NCBI GenBank assembly: GCA_900542555.1
Contig: UQNU01000024.1
Coordinates: forward strand, 1 to 29,332
From: an uncultured Collinsella sp.
GTDB lineage: Bacteria; Actinomycetota; Coriobacteriia; Coriobacteriales; Coriobacteriaceae
DNA length: 29,332 nucleotides
Direction of reading: 5' to 3'
In this document: in pieces, positions 16,817 to 24,975 of the stretch
How the letters are laid out: every line of letters begins with the position of its first letter
How positions within the stretch are numbered: position 1 is the first letter of the stretch
Program-made: the position numbers and the translations under genes
The notes under the pieces: model-generated
The model's input: the letters and a program-made list of their open reading frames with translations, nothing else
What the model was told of the DNA's origin: nothing
Database searches by the model: none

Positions 16817-17533
16817 CTAGAGACTCAGAGCCTTCTTGAGCGGCACGACGCGGCGGCGCGAAACCGGCACGCGTTCGTCGACGCCCGTAATGCCCAGCTG
16901 GATGGCGCCCGAGGGCACCGTCTCGACGTCCGTAACGCACGCCAAGTTGACGATATAGCGGCGGTGAACACGGAAGAAGCCAAAGTCGCAGAGCTTGGCC
17001 TCAAACTGCGCCAGCGAGGTCGTCGACAAAAAGCGATCATCGACGGTATAGATGCAGGAGTAATCGTCCTTGGCCATGATAAAGCGAATGTCGTCCACGG
17101 GAATGAGCACCTTGCGGCCGCCCTTTTCCACCGGGATACGCTCGATGGTCACCTTGCTGTCCGTAACCGGTTTGGCGCGTTGCATGACCTTCTCGATCGC
17201 GCGATCCAAGCGAGCTTCCTCGACCGGCTTCATCAGATAATCGACGGCATCCACGTCGAATGCCTCGACCGCATGGTCACTATACGCAGTCACAAACACG
17301 ATCGCCGGCGGATTTTTGAGCTTATGCAGCGCCTCGGCAAGTTGCAGGCCCGAGGCACCGGGCATCGAGATATCGAGAAACACGACATCCACGCGACTTT
17401 CCATAAGCATCTCGATGGCGGAGCGGACGCTCGACGCCTCCGTGATCGTGCCGATCTTGCCCGTTTGCTCGAGCAGGAAGCGAAGCTCCGAGCGAGCCGG
17501 CGCCTCATCATCCACAATCATCGCACGCAGCAT
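16817..17533 (-). CDS. LytTR response regulator (system 1)
   Basis: 238 residues. The receiver domain (2-120) has the acidic pair VDDE (8-10), phospho-acceptor Asp54 in VFLDISMPG, and Lys102 in YLMKPVEE. The LytTR DNA-binding domain is at about 130-236, with VLIPVDDIRFIMAKDDYSCIYT, FFRVHRRYIVNL and a C-terminal VPVSRRRVVPLKKAL. LytTR regulators bind direct repeats upstream of genes for cell-surface, virulence or competence functions. ATG at 17533 is chosen over an upstream TTG in frame. GAAAGG is ten bases away. It lies 72 bases after its kinase gene and is the last gene of the glycosyltransferase-kinase-regulator operon. About half its residues match the system 2 regulator by eye. Confidence 0.95.
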   Translation of the reverse strand: MLRAMIVDDEAPARSELRFLLEQTGKIGTITEASSVRSAIEMLMESRVDVVFLDISMPGASGLQLAEALHKLKNPPAIVFVTAYSDHAVEAFDVDAVDYLMKPVEEARLDRAIEKVMQRAKPVTDSKVTIERIPVEKGGRKVLIPVDDIRFIMAKDDYSCIYTVDDRFLSTTSLAQFEAKLCDFGFFRVHRRYIVNLACVTDVETVPSGAIQLGITGVDERVPVSRRRVVPLKKALSL

Positions 17534-17605
17534 AGGGATAAAACCTTTCGTCAACTAACTACGCCGGGCATCCGTCGCATGACGTTGAGCCCGTAGCCTT
17601 TTATT

Positions 17606-18949
17606 TTACTCTTGAATGTCAAAGATGCTCTCTGACAAATCAAGATGAAGGAGCACTTTGGTGCCCTTGCCCGGCGCCGATTCGACACGCGTATAGGAGT
17701 GCGGCCCATAAAAGCGATGGATGCGCTCCGAAATATTGTGCATGGCCACACCGGCGCCGCCACCCTGGGGAGAGCTGGCGTCGGGACGGGCAGAGCGCTC
17801 GTCAAACAGTCTGGCGGCGGTACCCTCATCCATGCCCACGCCATTATCGGCCACGGCAATCAAGATTGCATCCTCGCCGTCTTGGTGAACGGTCACGTCG
17901 ATCCTCAGGGCGTCGTCATCGCCCATACCATGACGTACGGCGTTCTCGACAATCGGCTGGATCACGAACGCCGGCACCAGCGTATCTTCCACGTCCTCGG
18001 ACACATCGAACGTCGCAAGCACGCGGTCCTCGCCAAAGCGGGCCTTCTCAAAGGTAAGGTAGCGCTTGGTCTGTGCAACCTCACGCGAGACCGGAATAAG
18101 CGATCCCGAGTTGTCGAGCGTGGCACGATAGAACGATGAGAACTCACGAAGCAGTTCGCGGGCCCGCAGCGGGTCGGTGCGCGTAAACGATGCAATGGTG
18201 TTCAGCGTGTTGAACAGGAAGTGCGGGTTAATCTGCGCTTGCAGCGCACGCACCTCGGCGCGCGCCGTGAGTTCCTTTTGCACCTCGAGCTCGTGGATGG
18301 CGAGCTGCGTGGACAAGATCTCGGCAAAGCCCGAGGCAAGCGCATACTGGGTACGGTCGACGGCGCGCGGGGTCTTGTAGTAGAACTTGAGCGTGCCGAC
18401 GGTACGATCGCCCACCTTGATGGGGGCGATAATGCCGGCGGGAACTTGGTTGTGCGAGCCGTCCGAGCCCACGACATCCACCATACGGTTGAACGACTGC
18501 ACGATGCCATGTTCGATAACGTAGCGTGTGGCAAGCGTGTGGATGGGAGAATCTGGCAGTAGTTTTTCCTCAAACTCTCCCGCGCAGGCAAGCACGTTGC
18601 CCTCGTCGGTGATGGCCACCGTCATGGCGCGCGTCTCGGGCAAAATGCGCCGGCACACCAAACGCGCCGACTCCTGCGTCAGACCGCCCTTAATGTCCTC
18701 AAGCATGGCCGAGGCCACCGAGAGCGTCTCCTCGGTGTACTGGGAGCGCACCGAATCGGGATTGAGCGTCAAAAAGATAAAGATGCACAGAAAGATGCAC
18801 AGCAGCGCGCAGGCAATCACCGTGGCGATCGGCTCGATACCGGTCACCAAGGCAAAAATAAAGTACACCAGCACGCAAATGGCGCAGGCAACGGCAATGA
18901 TGCGAAAGATTGATATTGAACTATCGCGCTGGGCGCGGCGGTCGATCAT
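17606..18949 (-). CDS. LytS-family sensor histidine kinase (system 1)
   Basis: 447 residues. Two membrane helices (about 15-35 and 40-61) with almost no extracytoplasmic loop are followed by a cytoplasmic GAF-like region (about 72-215). The kinase core has QINPHFLFN with phospho-His243, QPIVENAVRHG (N box, Asn336) and ADNGVGM (367-373). A GAGVAMHNI glycine box closes the ATPase. Short membrane segments without the 5TM-LytS sensor suggest sensing of an internal or membrane signal through the GAF-like part. The start overlaps the glycosyltransferase stop as ATGA, with GGAGGGGG just upstream, so translation is coupled. Its partner is the LytTR regulator downstream. It is a paralogue of the kinase at 23473-24858. 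Confidence 0.95.
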   Translation of the reverse strand: MIDRRAQRDSSISIFRIIAVACAICVLVYFIFALVTGIEPIATVIACALLCIFLCIFIFLTLNPDSVRSQYTEETLSVASAMLEDIKGGLTQESARLVCRRILPETRAMTVAITDEGNVLACAGEFEEKLLPDSPIHTLATRYVIEHGIVQSFNRMVDVVGSDGSHNQVPAGIIAPIKVGDRTVGTLKFYYKTPRAVDRTQYALASGFAEILSTQLAIHELEVQKELTARAEVRALQAQINPHFLFNTLNTIASFTRTDPLRARELLREFSSFYRATLDNSGSLIPVSREVAQTKRYLTFEKARFGEDRVLATFDVSEDVEDTLVPAFVIQPIVENAVRHGMGDDDALRIDVTVHQDGEDAILIAVADNGVGMDEGTAARLFDERSARPDASSPQGGGAGVAMHNISERIHRFYGPHSYTRVESAPGKGTKVLLHLDLSESIFDIQE

Positions 18950-20133
18950 TCGGCCCCCTCCAGGATACTGATCAGTTGTGCGTCACGCCAAAGCCCGTCC
19001 ATGATCTTGGGCCAAAAGCTCTGGAAACGCAGGTAGCTTGCAGCGTTTTGGCGCGCATAGGCCTTTGCCTCGTCGATACCATGGCGCCAGATGCGCAGGT
19101 AGCCCTCATGCTCGCGGGTAAACACGCTGCGGACCATAGCGGTCTTGCGCACGCGGTCGTCGAGCTCGCGCGAAATCCACGGGCCCGGGTAGGGCATGAG
19201 CGATGCCGCCGTAACGGGAATGAGCTCCTTTTGATGCGCGGCGAATGTCAACTTTGCCCTTTCGTAGTACCAACGGTATACATCCTGCATAAAGCGCGGT
19301 GAGCGCTTTTCGGACTCCGGAGGCAGATGACGCACGGTCCACTCGTTATCGAACCACACGTCGTAGCCAAACATGCGCATGTTAAAGAGGTAATCCAAGT
19401 CCTCGCCGCGGGTGATAAACGGGTCAAAGGCTACACGCGTAAAGGCGCGGGCGTGCAGGGCCATCAGGCCGCCGCACACGTAGTTGGAGCGCGAGATGCG
19501 GGTGCCCGAGAGCGCCTTTTTCATCCAACGGTTGAACTCGATGCGCTTGGTCCACCAACGATGGCAGATGCCCGCCTTGTCCGTGGGAGCCAGCGGCGAG
19601 CCGTCGCGATCGTAGAAATAGCCGCTCTTGACCAAGATCGGCAAGCCCTGACGTGTCTGCTGCCCCAACGCATAGGTCGCGCGCTTCATAAAGTCGGCGT
19701 CGATGACAGTCTCATCGTCATCCAAAAAGATAACCGCGTCATGCCCCAGCACAGCGGCACAGGCTAGCCCCATGTTGCGGATGGCACCGTAGCCTCGCAG
19801 GCTCACGCACTCGCCCGAACCCTTGGGCGCGATCTGAGCAACCCGGTCTGCAATGCGCGAGGCCTGGGTGTTGGTGACAACGGTGACCTTGAGCGTGGGA
19901 TGCGCGTCGACAATCTCGTGCACGCGCAGCGACACATCGGCTGTGGCAGAAACGGGACAGACCACCAAAAGGATGATGCGCGGGATGTCACGTACCTGCT
20001 CAAGCGAGGCCAGACAGCGGTCGAGTTCGGGATTGTCGGCGTTGAGTCGCGTCGAATGGTCATAGGTGCCAGGGGCGTTTGCGCAAGCGTCATCGCCCGC
20101 CCAATACGTTGGAATCACGACTGTGGCGTTCAT
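18946..20133 (-). CDS. Family 2 glycosyltransferase, cytoplasmic
   Basis: 395 residues. GT-A fold transferases move a sugar from a nucleotide-sugar to an acceptor. The N-terminus MNATVVIPTYW is the classical GT2 start, with no signal peptide. AAVLGHDAVIFLDDDETVID near 125-145 contains the metal-binding DDD motif. ARAFTRVAFDPFITRGEDLDYLFNMRMFGYDVWF near 228-262 holds the acceptor-side GEDLDY motif, corresponding to the ED acid/base pair. No membrane helices are seen, so products may be handed to a membrane enzyme or it may be peripheral. The ATG follows GGAGGG. The last four bases overlap the start of a sensor kinase, which is unusual for a glycosyltransferase. The sugar and acceptor are unknown. 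Teichoic-acid-like or capsule substrates are possible. Confidence 0.9.
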   Translation of the reverse strand: MNATVVIPTYWAGDDACANAPGTYDHSTRLNADNPELDRCLASLEQVRDIPRIILLVVCPVSATADVSLRVHEIVDAHPTLKVTVVTNTQASRIADRVAQIAPKGSGECVSLRGYGAIRNMGLACAAVLGHDAVIFLDDDETVIDADFMKRATYALGQQTRQGLPILVKSGYFYDRDGSPLAPTDKAGICHRWWTKRIEFNRWMKKALSGTRISRSNYVCGGLMALHARAFTRVAFDPFITRGEDLDYLFNMRMFGYDVWFDNEWTVRHLPPESEKRSPRFMQDVYRWYYERAKLTFAAHQKELIPVTAASLMPYPGPWISRELDDRVRKTAMVRSVFTREHEGYLRIWRHGIDEAKAYARQNAASYLRFQSFWPKIMDGLWRDAQLISILEGAE

Positions 20134-20154
20134 GCCTTACCCTCCCTGCAACAC

Positions 20155-20190
20155 AAAAACGGGACGCCGCCAAACACAGGCGACGCCCCG
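20155..20190 (-). terminator. Terminator between MFS permease and glycosyltransferase
   Basis: A 12-bp stem with two wobbles (20160-20171 with 20179-20190) and a seven-base loop is followed on the minus strand by TTTTTG. It ends 21 bases before the glycosyltransferase ATG. An upstream -10-like TATGAT (20212-20207) would place this hairpin in the leader of the downstream operon. Confidence 0.78.
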
Positions 20191-20304
20191 CGACCTAGCT
20201 GATTCCATCATACCCACTTGGGCAAATCATTGCTCGCAAGTCGCAATGTTTATTGCGGATAACCCCAAAAGAGTACCGTAGACAGGCACAATAGCCGCTC
20301 GCTC

Positions 20305-21564
20305 CTATGCGGCATGCTCTGCCGCCCGAGTCATGCGGGACAGGCGGACCAGCAGCATAAAGCCAACGATCAGCAGCACGCCAATGGAAAGGACGCCCAG
20401 CGACGGGTTGCCGGTCAGCGAGGTGACGACCGACACCAGGAAGGTGCCCATGACGCTTGCATAGCGACCGAAGATGTCAAAGAAGCCGTAGTACTCGTTG
20501 GACTTTTCCTTGGGGATAATGCGACCAAAGTAGCTACGGCTAAGCGCCTGCACGCCGCCCTGGAACAGGCCGACCATAATGGCAAGCACCCAGAATTCAA
20601 AGGCGGTCTTTAGGAAGAACGCGGCGAACAGCACAATGCCCATGTAGGCGGCGACTGCCACCAGGATCATGTTGAGCGTGCCCACGCGTCCGGCGAGCTT
20701 GCCGTAGATGATGGCGGATGGAAAGGCCACGAACTGCGTGACGAGCAGCGCCAGGACCAACTGGGTCGAATCGATACCCAAAGCCGAGCCGTAGCTGGTA
20801 GCCATGGAAATGACCGTGTGCACACCGTCGATATAGAAGAAGAACGCAATCATGTAGACCAGCACGGTCTTGTTGTGGGCGATCTCGCGCATGGTGTGTC
20901 CGACCTCGGAGAACACACCGCCCACGATGTGGCCGATAGTGTCCTCGGGACCGCGCTCGCGACCGTACTTTTGCTTATAGGTGCGAATGAGCGGCAGGGT
21001 AAAGATGAGCCACCAGGCACCAGTGATGATAAACGACAGACGCGTTGCCAGCATGGTAGGGACGCCAAGAGCGGGGCCACCCATGATGAGCGCCAGGCAG
21101 ATGACGAACGGCACGGTGGAACCGATGTAGCCCCAGGCATAGCCCGAGCTGGACACGGCGTCCATGCGCTCGTCGGTGGTAATGTCGGGCAGCATGGCGT
21201 CGTAGAACGTCATAGAAGAGTTAAGGCCGATGGTGCACAGCACGTACACGGTCAAAAATGCCATGGCGGACATTGGGATAGCCTGCGCCAGGCAAAGCAC
21301 CAGGCCCGTGAGGAAGAAGCCCAAGAAGAACTTGATCTTGTTGCCGGCGTAGTCGGCAAGCGCGCCCAGAATGGGCATGAGCATGGCGATGACCAGCGAG
21401 GCGATCGTCTGCGCATTGCCCCAAGCGACCACCAGGTCGGCCGAGGAAGCGCCGGTATTGATGGCGTTAAAGTAAATTGGCACCACCGAGGTATTGAGCA
21501 GCACAAGGGCCGAATTGCCCACATCATACATAACCCAGTTACGCTCGAGCTTGGTGTATTTCAT
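20305..21564 (-). CDS. MFS permease, Atg22/UMF1 type
   Basis: 419 residues with about 12 hydrophobic helices. The N-terminus RNWVMYDVGNSALVLLNTSVVPIYF is the signature of bacterial Atg22-like (UMF1) transporters, which resemble the yeast vacuolar amino acid effluxer. MPILGALADYAGNKIKFF near 63-80 is the cytoplasmic loop 2-3 motif of MFS proteins (GxLaDrxGrk type). A hydrophilic stretch at about 195-235 joins the two halves. The second half repeats the loop motif as IIYGKLAGRVGTLN near 285. GAAGGG is nine bases before the ATG. The substrate is unknown. It lies between two LytTR systems and 101 bases after a PLC-like gene. Confidence 0.9.
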   Translation of the reverse strand: MKYTKLERNWVMYDVGNSALVLLNTSVVPIYFNAINTGASSADLVVAWGNAQTIASLVIAMLMPILGALADYAGNKIKFFLGFFLTGLVLCLAQAIPMSAMAFLTVYVLCTIGLNSSMTFYDAMLPDITTDERMDAVSSSGYAWGYIGSTVPFVICLALIMGGPALGVPTMLATRLSFIITGAWWLIFTLPLIRTYKQKYGRERGPEDTIGHIVGGVFSEVGHTMREIAHNKTVLVYMIAFFFYIDGVHTVISMATSYGSALGIDSTQLVLALLVTQFVAFPSAIIYGKLAGRVGTLNMILVAVAAYMGIVLFAAFFLKTAFEFWVLAIMVGLFQGGVQALSRSYFGRIIPKEKSNEYYGFFDIFGRYASVMGTFLVSVVTSLTGNPSLGVLSIGVLLIVGFMLLVRLSRMTRAAEHAA

Positions 21565-21665
21565 GGACAGGGACCCTTCGTATTCGCCCGATATGCAGTT
21601 AGTTCATCGTACCCCAATTGTCCAGAAGCACCGGTAAGGATTCGGCAAAGGGGCACGCACAGGCC

Positions 21666-22610
21666 CTATTCCTCGCGGTCGAACTCCTCATCGGCTTCGA
21701 GCACGCGACCGCTGTAGTTGATGTGGCCGGTCACGGCATCCATGTCACCGGTCTCGATAAAACGTGCGACCGTGCACTCGTAATCGACCAGCGCGCGATC
21801 AAAGACCTCGGGGAAACTCTCGTTCGAGACCTCGTCGGTAAAGGGATTCTTCCATGTCAGATGGCCCAGGTTACCGGTGCGCTCGGGCAGCTCCGTCGTC
21901 ACGCGATGGGCAAGGCCGTCGAGCAGCGAGTAGTCGTGCACCAAGCCCTCAACCAGCGAGATCGCGCGCGTCTTTGCGGAGCCGGCCGGCTCAATCGCGC
22001 GGTAAAGTCGCTGCATATTGGCAACGGCAGCACCGTACTCCCCCGCCGGAATGTCAATGCCGTACACGCGTCCGGCAACATAGCTCATCAGCACGCCGGC
22101 CACGCGATTGATGCGATCGGTGGTGACGATCTCGCCCGCCGGCGGGTAATCGTCGACCGTAGCGCCATCGCGTTTAAGCTGCAGCATCAGCACATCCAGA
22201 TCGCTCTCGATCACGGCATGGACCTGACTGCTCGAATTCTCAAGCTCTGAATCGGACTCCACGATGCCAAACTGCTGCTCATAGACAAAAGGATGGGCGT
22301 TGCGGTCGAGCACGTAATGAGACAGCAGGCCCAGCGCAAAGGCACGACCCAAGCTGGCGTCGCGCGGCAGCAGATGCGACACGCCGTCGCGCAGGCACGC
22401 GAACTGGCGAGACATGCGCGACCGATGCATGACCTGCGCCAGCAGCGTGCAGTCGGAAACACGCGGTGTCAGAATGTGAAAGAAAAACGGGTCGGGGCCT
22501 TGGTTGCCCAAGATAAAGGCAATGCGCTCTTCATCGGACGTGATGACGCCCTGCGGAAGACGGTCGATGCTTTCCTCGCCAAACAGATGATGGGTGATAA
22601 GCGCGGGCAT
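21666..22610 (-). CDS. Zinc-dependent phospholipase C-like protein
   Basis: 314 residues, a member of the zinc-dependent PLC/S1-P1-like superfamily common in Firmicutes and Coriobacteriia. Metal-binding residues are spread through helices: PALITHHLFG (His7, His8), GNQGPDPFFF (36-45), GLLSHYVLDRNAHPFVYEQ (94-112, with His98, Asp102 and His106) and VHAVIESDLD near 138. It has no signal peptide. The related clostridial toxin is secreted, but many of these homologues are cytoplasmic and uncharacterised. The acidic C-terminus is short. ATG at 22610 is chosen for AAAGGATC upstream, over a ten-residue extension. It lies 92 bases after the system 2 regulator, so it may be co-transcribed with it. The true substrate is unknown. 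Confidence 0.85.
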   Translation of the reverse strand: MPALITHHLFGEESIDRLPQGVITSDEERIAFILGNQGPDPFFFHILTPRVSDCTLLAQVMHRSRMSRQFACLRDGVSHLLPRDASLGRAFALGLLSHYVLDRNAHPFVYEQQFGIVESDSELENSSSQVHAVIESDLDVLMLQLKRDGATVDDYPPAGEIVTTDRINRVAGVLMSYVAGRVYGIDIPAGEYGAAVANMQRLYRAIEPAGSAKTRAISLVEGLVHDYSLLDGLAHRVTTELPERTGNLGHLTWKNPFTDEVSNESFPEVFDRALVDYECTVARFIETGDMDAVTGHINYSGRVLEADEEFDREE

Positions 22611-22702
22611 AATGATCCTTTCGATTTCATTCGATGCCACCCATTATGCCCACCGCGCGCCCATGCCAAACCTGCGATGGTAAACGACGGCACGCAGACC
22701 GT

Positions 22703-23437
22703 CTACGCAAGCCCCAAGTGTGCTTTAACCTCGGCAGCGCGACGGCGGGACACGGGCACCGTCGAGGTTACGCGATCGAGCCTGAGCTCCATAAGACCCG
22801 TGGAACCGATCTCGACATTGTGCACGTCTTCCAAATTGACCAGATAGCTGCGATGAACGCGAATAAAGCCCTCGGAGACCAAGCGACGCTCGAGCGAAGA
22901 GATCGACTCATTGATCAGGTACGTTCCCTCGGCGCAGATGGCATTGCAAAAATCGGCACGCGCCTCAAAGTAGCAGACGTCTGCGGCGGGAATGAACACC
23001 TTTTTGCCCCCGCGGTCCACCGTCAGACGCAAAGGCTGGCGCGGAGCGTGGATAACACGACGGGCACCCAAGGCTGTCTCGATCTTGTCGAGTGCCTTTG
23101 ACAGGCGTGCGTCCTCGACCGGCTTGACGACATAGTCGACAGCATCGAGGTTATACGCATCGGCGGCAAACTCGGCAAACGCCGTCACAAACACCACGAC
23201 CGGCGGCGTCTTTAGGTTCTGCAGCGTCTCGGCAAGCTCAATTCCCGAGCGACCGGGCATGGTAATGTCTAAAAACAACACGTCGGGCTTGTTCGACAGA
23301 ATCGACTCCACGGCTTCGGTGACATTGCCCGCCTCGGCAATCTGGCCCACACGCGCATCCTTTTCCAACAGATAGCGTAGCTCAGCCCTAATGGGAGGCT
23401 CGTCATCAACTACCAGGATGTTCCAACCCTCGGACAT
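22703..23437 (-). CDS. LytTR response regulator (system 2)
   Basis: 244 residues. The receiver has VDDE (10-13), phospho-acceptor Asp57 in LFLDITMPG and Lys105 in YVVKPVED. The LytTR domain at about 132-242 has KVFIPAADVCYFEARADFCNAI, GFIRVHRSYLVNLEDV and PVSRRRAAEVKAHL. It shares layout and many blocks with the system 1 regulator (GRSGIELAETLQNLKTPPVVVFVTAF against GASGLQLAEALHKLKNPPAIVFVTAY). The RNA starts at an ATG after GAGAGGAAG. It is 35 bases after its kinase gene. The PLC-like gene follows after 92 bases. Confidence 0.95.
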   Translation of the reverse strand: MSEGWNILVVDDEPPIRAELRYLLEKDARVGQIAEAGNVTEAVESILSNKPDVLFLDITMPGRSGIELAETLQNLKTPPVVVFVTAFAEFAADAYNLDAVDYVVKPVEDARLSKALDKIETALGARRVIHAPRQPLRLTVDRGGKKVFIPAADVCYFEARADFCNAICAEGTYLINESISSLERRLVSEGFIRVHRSYLVNLEDVHNVEIGSTGLMELRLDRVTSTVPVSRRRAAEVKAHLGLA

Positions 23438-23472
23438 GTGCGCTTCCTCTCTCTCCTCAATACACTCGAGTG

Positions 23473-24858
23473 CTACGCCGTCAACGGCGCCGGCTCATGC
23501 GGCTCGCCGTTCAGCTCGACGATGACCTGCGTGCCAACGCCCTCCTGGGACTTCACGCGCATGCCAGAATCTTCTCCGTAAAAGAAATGGATGCGCTGAA
23601 GCACGTTGAAGAGCGCCAAGCCGCAGCCTCGTTTGATGGAGCCGTCGGCGGTAATGCTCTCGGGCTCCTCCAAGCGATGCTGCTCAAACAGATGCGCGCA
23701 GACCTCTTCGCTCATACCGATGCCATCGTCCTCGACGATGATCTCCAAACCGTCATCGGTCTCGAAAGCCCTAACACGAATAGAAAGCGGCTCGGTCTCG
23801 CGCTGCGCGTGCTTGATGCAGTTTTCGAGCAACGGCTGCAAGATAAACGGCGGCACCATGCAATCGCGCACCTCAAAGTCGATATCGACCGAGACGCGCA
23901 GACGGCCGTCGCCATAACGAGCCTGCATAAGATTGATATAGCGAGTGCCCTGTTCCACCTCGTGCTCGAGCGTTGTGAGGGTATCGGAATCAGAAAGCGT
24001 CTGACGGTAGTAGTTGGAGAAGTCGATCAGCAGCGATCGCGCCTTGTCGGGCTCGGTTCGAACGAGCGACACGATGGTGCTGATGGTGTTAAACAGAAAA
24101 TGAGGATCGACCTGCGATTGCAAGGCGCGCAGCTCCACGCGGGCCGTAAGCTCGTCCTGGCGCTCGAGCTCAAAGCTCGCAAGCTGCGTGGAAATGAGGT
24201 CGGCAAAGCCCGAGGCAAGCGCCGTCTGGCGCATATCGATGCTGCTCAGACGGGGATAATACAGCTCGAGCGTGCCCACGCAATGCCCGCGCACGGTAAG
24301 CGGTGCGACAATACCGGCGCGCAGGCGCGGAAAGTAGCCACCTGTCTCGGTCGAGGCATCGCGCGAGAACACGCTTTGCTCACCGCTGTTGATCACGTTG
24401 AGCGTAGTCCGCAGCACCACCGGGGTGCCCGCGGGGCATTTTGCCGAGTCCTCGCCCCAGCTTGCCAACACCTGCTTGCCGTCGGTAAAGCAGATGGCAG
24501 AGGCGATCGTTTCGGACAGGATGATCTTAGAGGCGCCCAGGGCAGCTTCGGGCGTAAGGCCGCGCGACGTGTAGGCGAATATTTTTGAAGCGATGGCGAG
24601 CGTGCGGTCGGTTGCGCTCGATGTGAGGTCGTCGGGAACGACAAAGACGTACGAGAAGAAGAAGCACAGCATGACCAAGCCGGCAATGACAACAACGGCC
24701 GGAACGGGATTGGGATTATCGGTTAGATCCCAGATGAGCAGCAGGATAAGCAGCGGAACGACAATACCGAGCAAGATGGCTTGAACCACATGCTGAGCGG
24801 TACGAAAGACCTTGGTAGAGTTGTAGCTCTTGCCCAGAATCAGCCTATTGAGATCCAC
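23473..24858 (-). CDS. LytS-family sensor histidine kinase (system 2)
   Basis: 461 residues from the GTG. Two membrane helices (about 24-44 and 53-74) precede a GAF-like region (about 85-225) and the kinase core. The core has SQVDPHFLFN (phospho-His253), QPLLENCIKHA (Asn346) and VEDDGIGM (376-382). The start is uncertain. GAAGGAG ends right against an ATG at 24864, leaving no spacer, whereas a GTG two codons later has the ideal six-base spacing and is chosen. A longer frame from 24927 has no ribosome binding site and covers the upstream terminator. The sensor and kinase parts match system 1 along their whole length, so it is a true paralogue. It is followed by its regulator after 35 bases. 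Confidence 0.94.
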   Translation of the reverse strand: MDLNRLILGKSYNSTKVFRTAQHVVQAILLGIVVPLLILLLIWDLTDNPNPVPAVVVIAGLVMLCFFFSYVFVVPDDLTSSATDRTLAIASKIFAYTSRGLTPEAALGASKIILSETIASAICFTDGKQVLASWGEDSAKCPAGTPVVLRTTLNVINSGEQSVFSRDASTETGGYFPRLRAGIVAPLTVRGHCVGTLELYYPRLSSIDMRQTALASGFADLISTQLASFELERQDELTARVELRALQSQVDPHFLFNTISTIVSLVRTEPDKARSLLIDFSNYYRQTLSDSDTLTTLEHEVEQGTRYINLMQARYGDGRLRVSVDIDFEVRDCMVPPFILQPLLENCIKHAQRETEPLSIRVRAFETDDGLEIIVEDDGIGMSEEVCAHLFEQHRLEEPESITADGSIKRGCGLALFNVLQRIHFFYGEDSGMRVKSQEGVGTQVIVELNGEPHEPAPLTA

Positions 24859-24892
24859 CGTCATCTCCTTCTTACTGACGCACCCCATAGCA

Positions 24893-24918
24893 ATAAAGAG
24901 GGCCGCAAGCGACCCTCT
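24893..24918 (-). terminator. Rho-independent terminator after amidohydrolase
   Basis: A ten-bp stem with one wobble (24897-24906 with 24909-24918, arm AGAGGGCCGC) is followed on the minus strand by TTTATTG. It is 57 bases past the amidohydrolase stop and just before the system 2 kinase. Confidence 0.82.
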
Positions 24919-24975
24919 CCATTGCATTATGCATCAAATACTGTGTTTTACATCAAGCCATCGATGAACGGTAGC

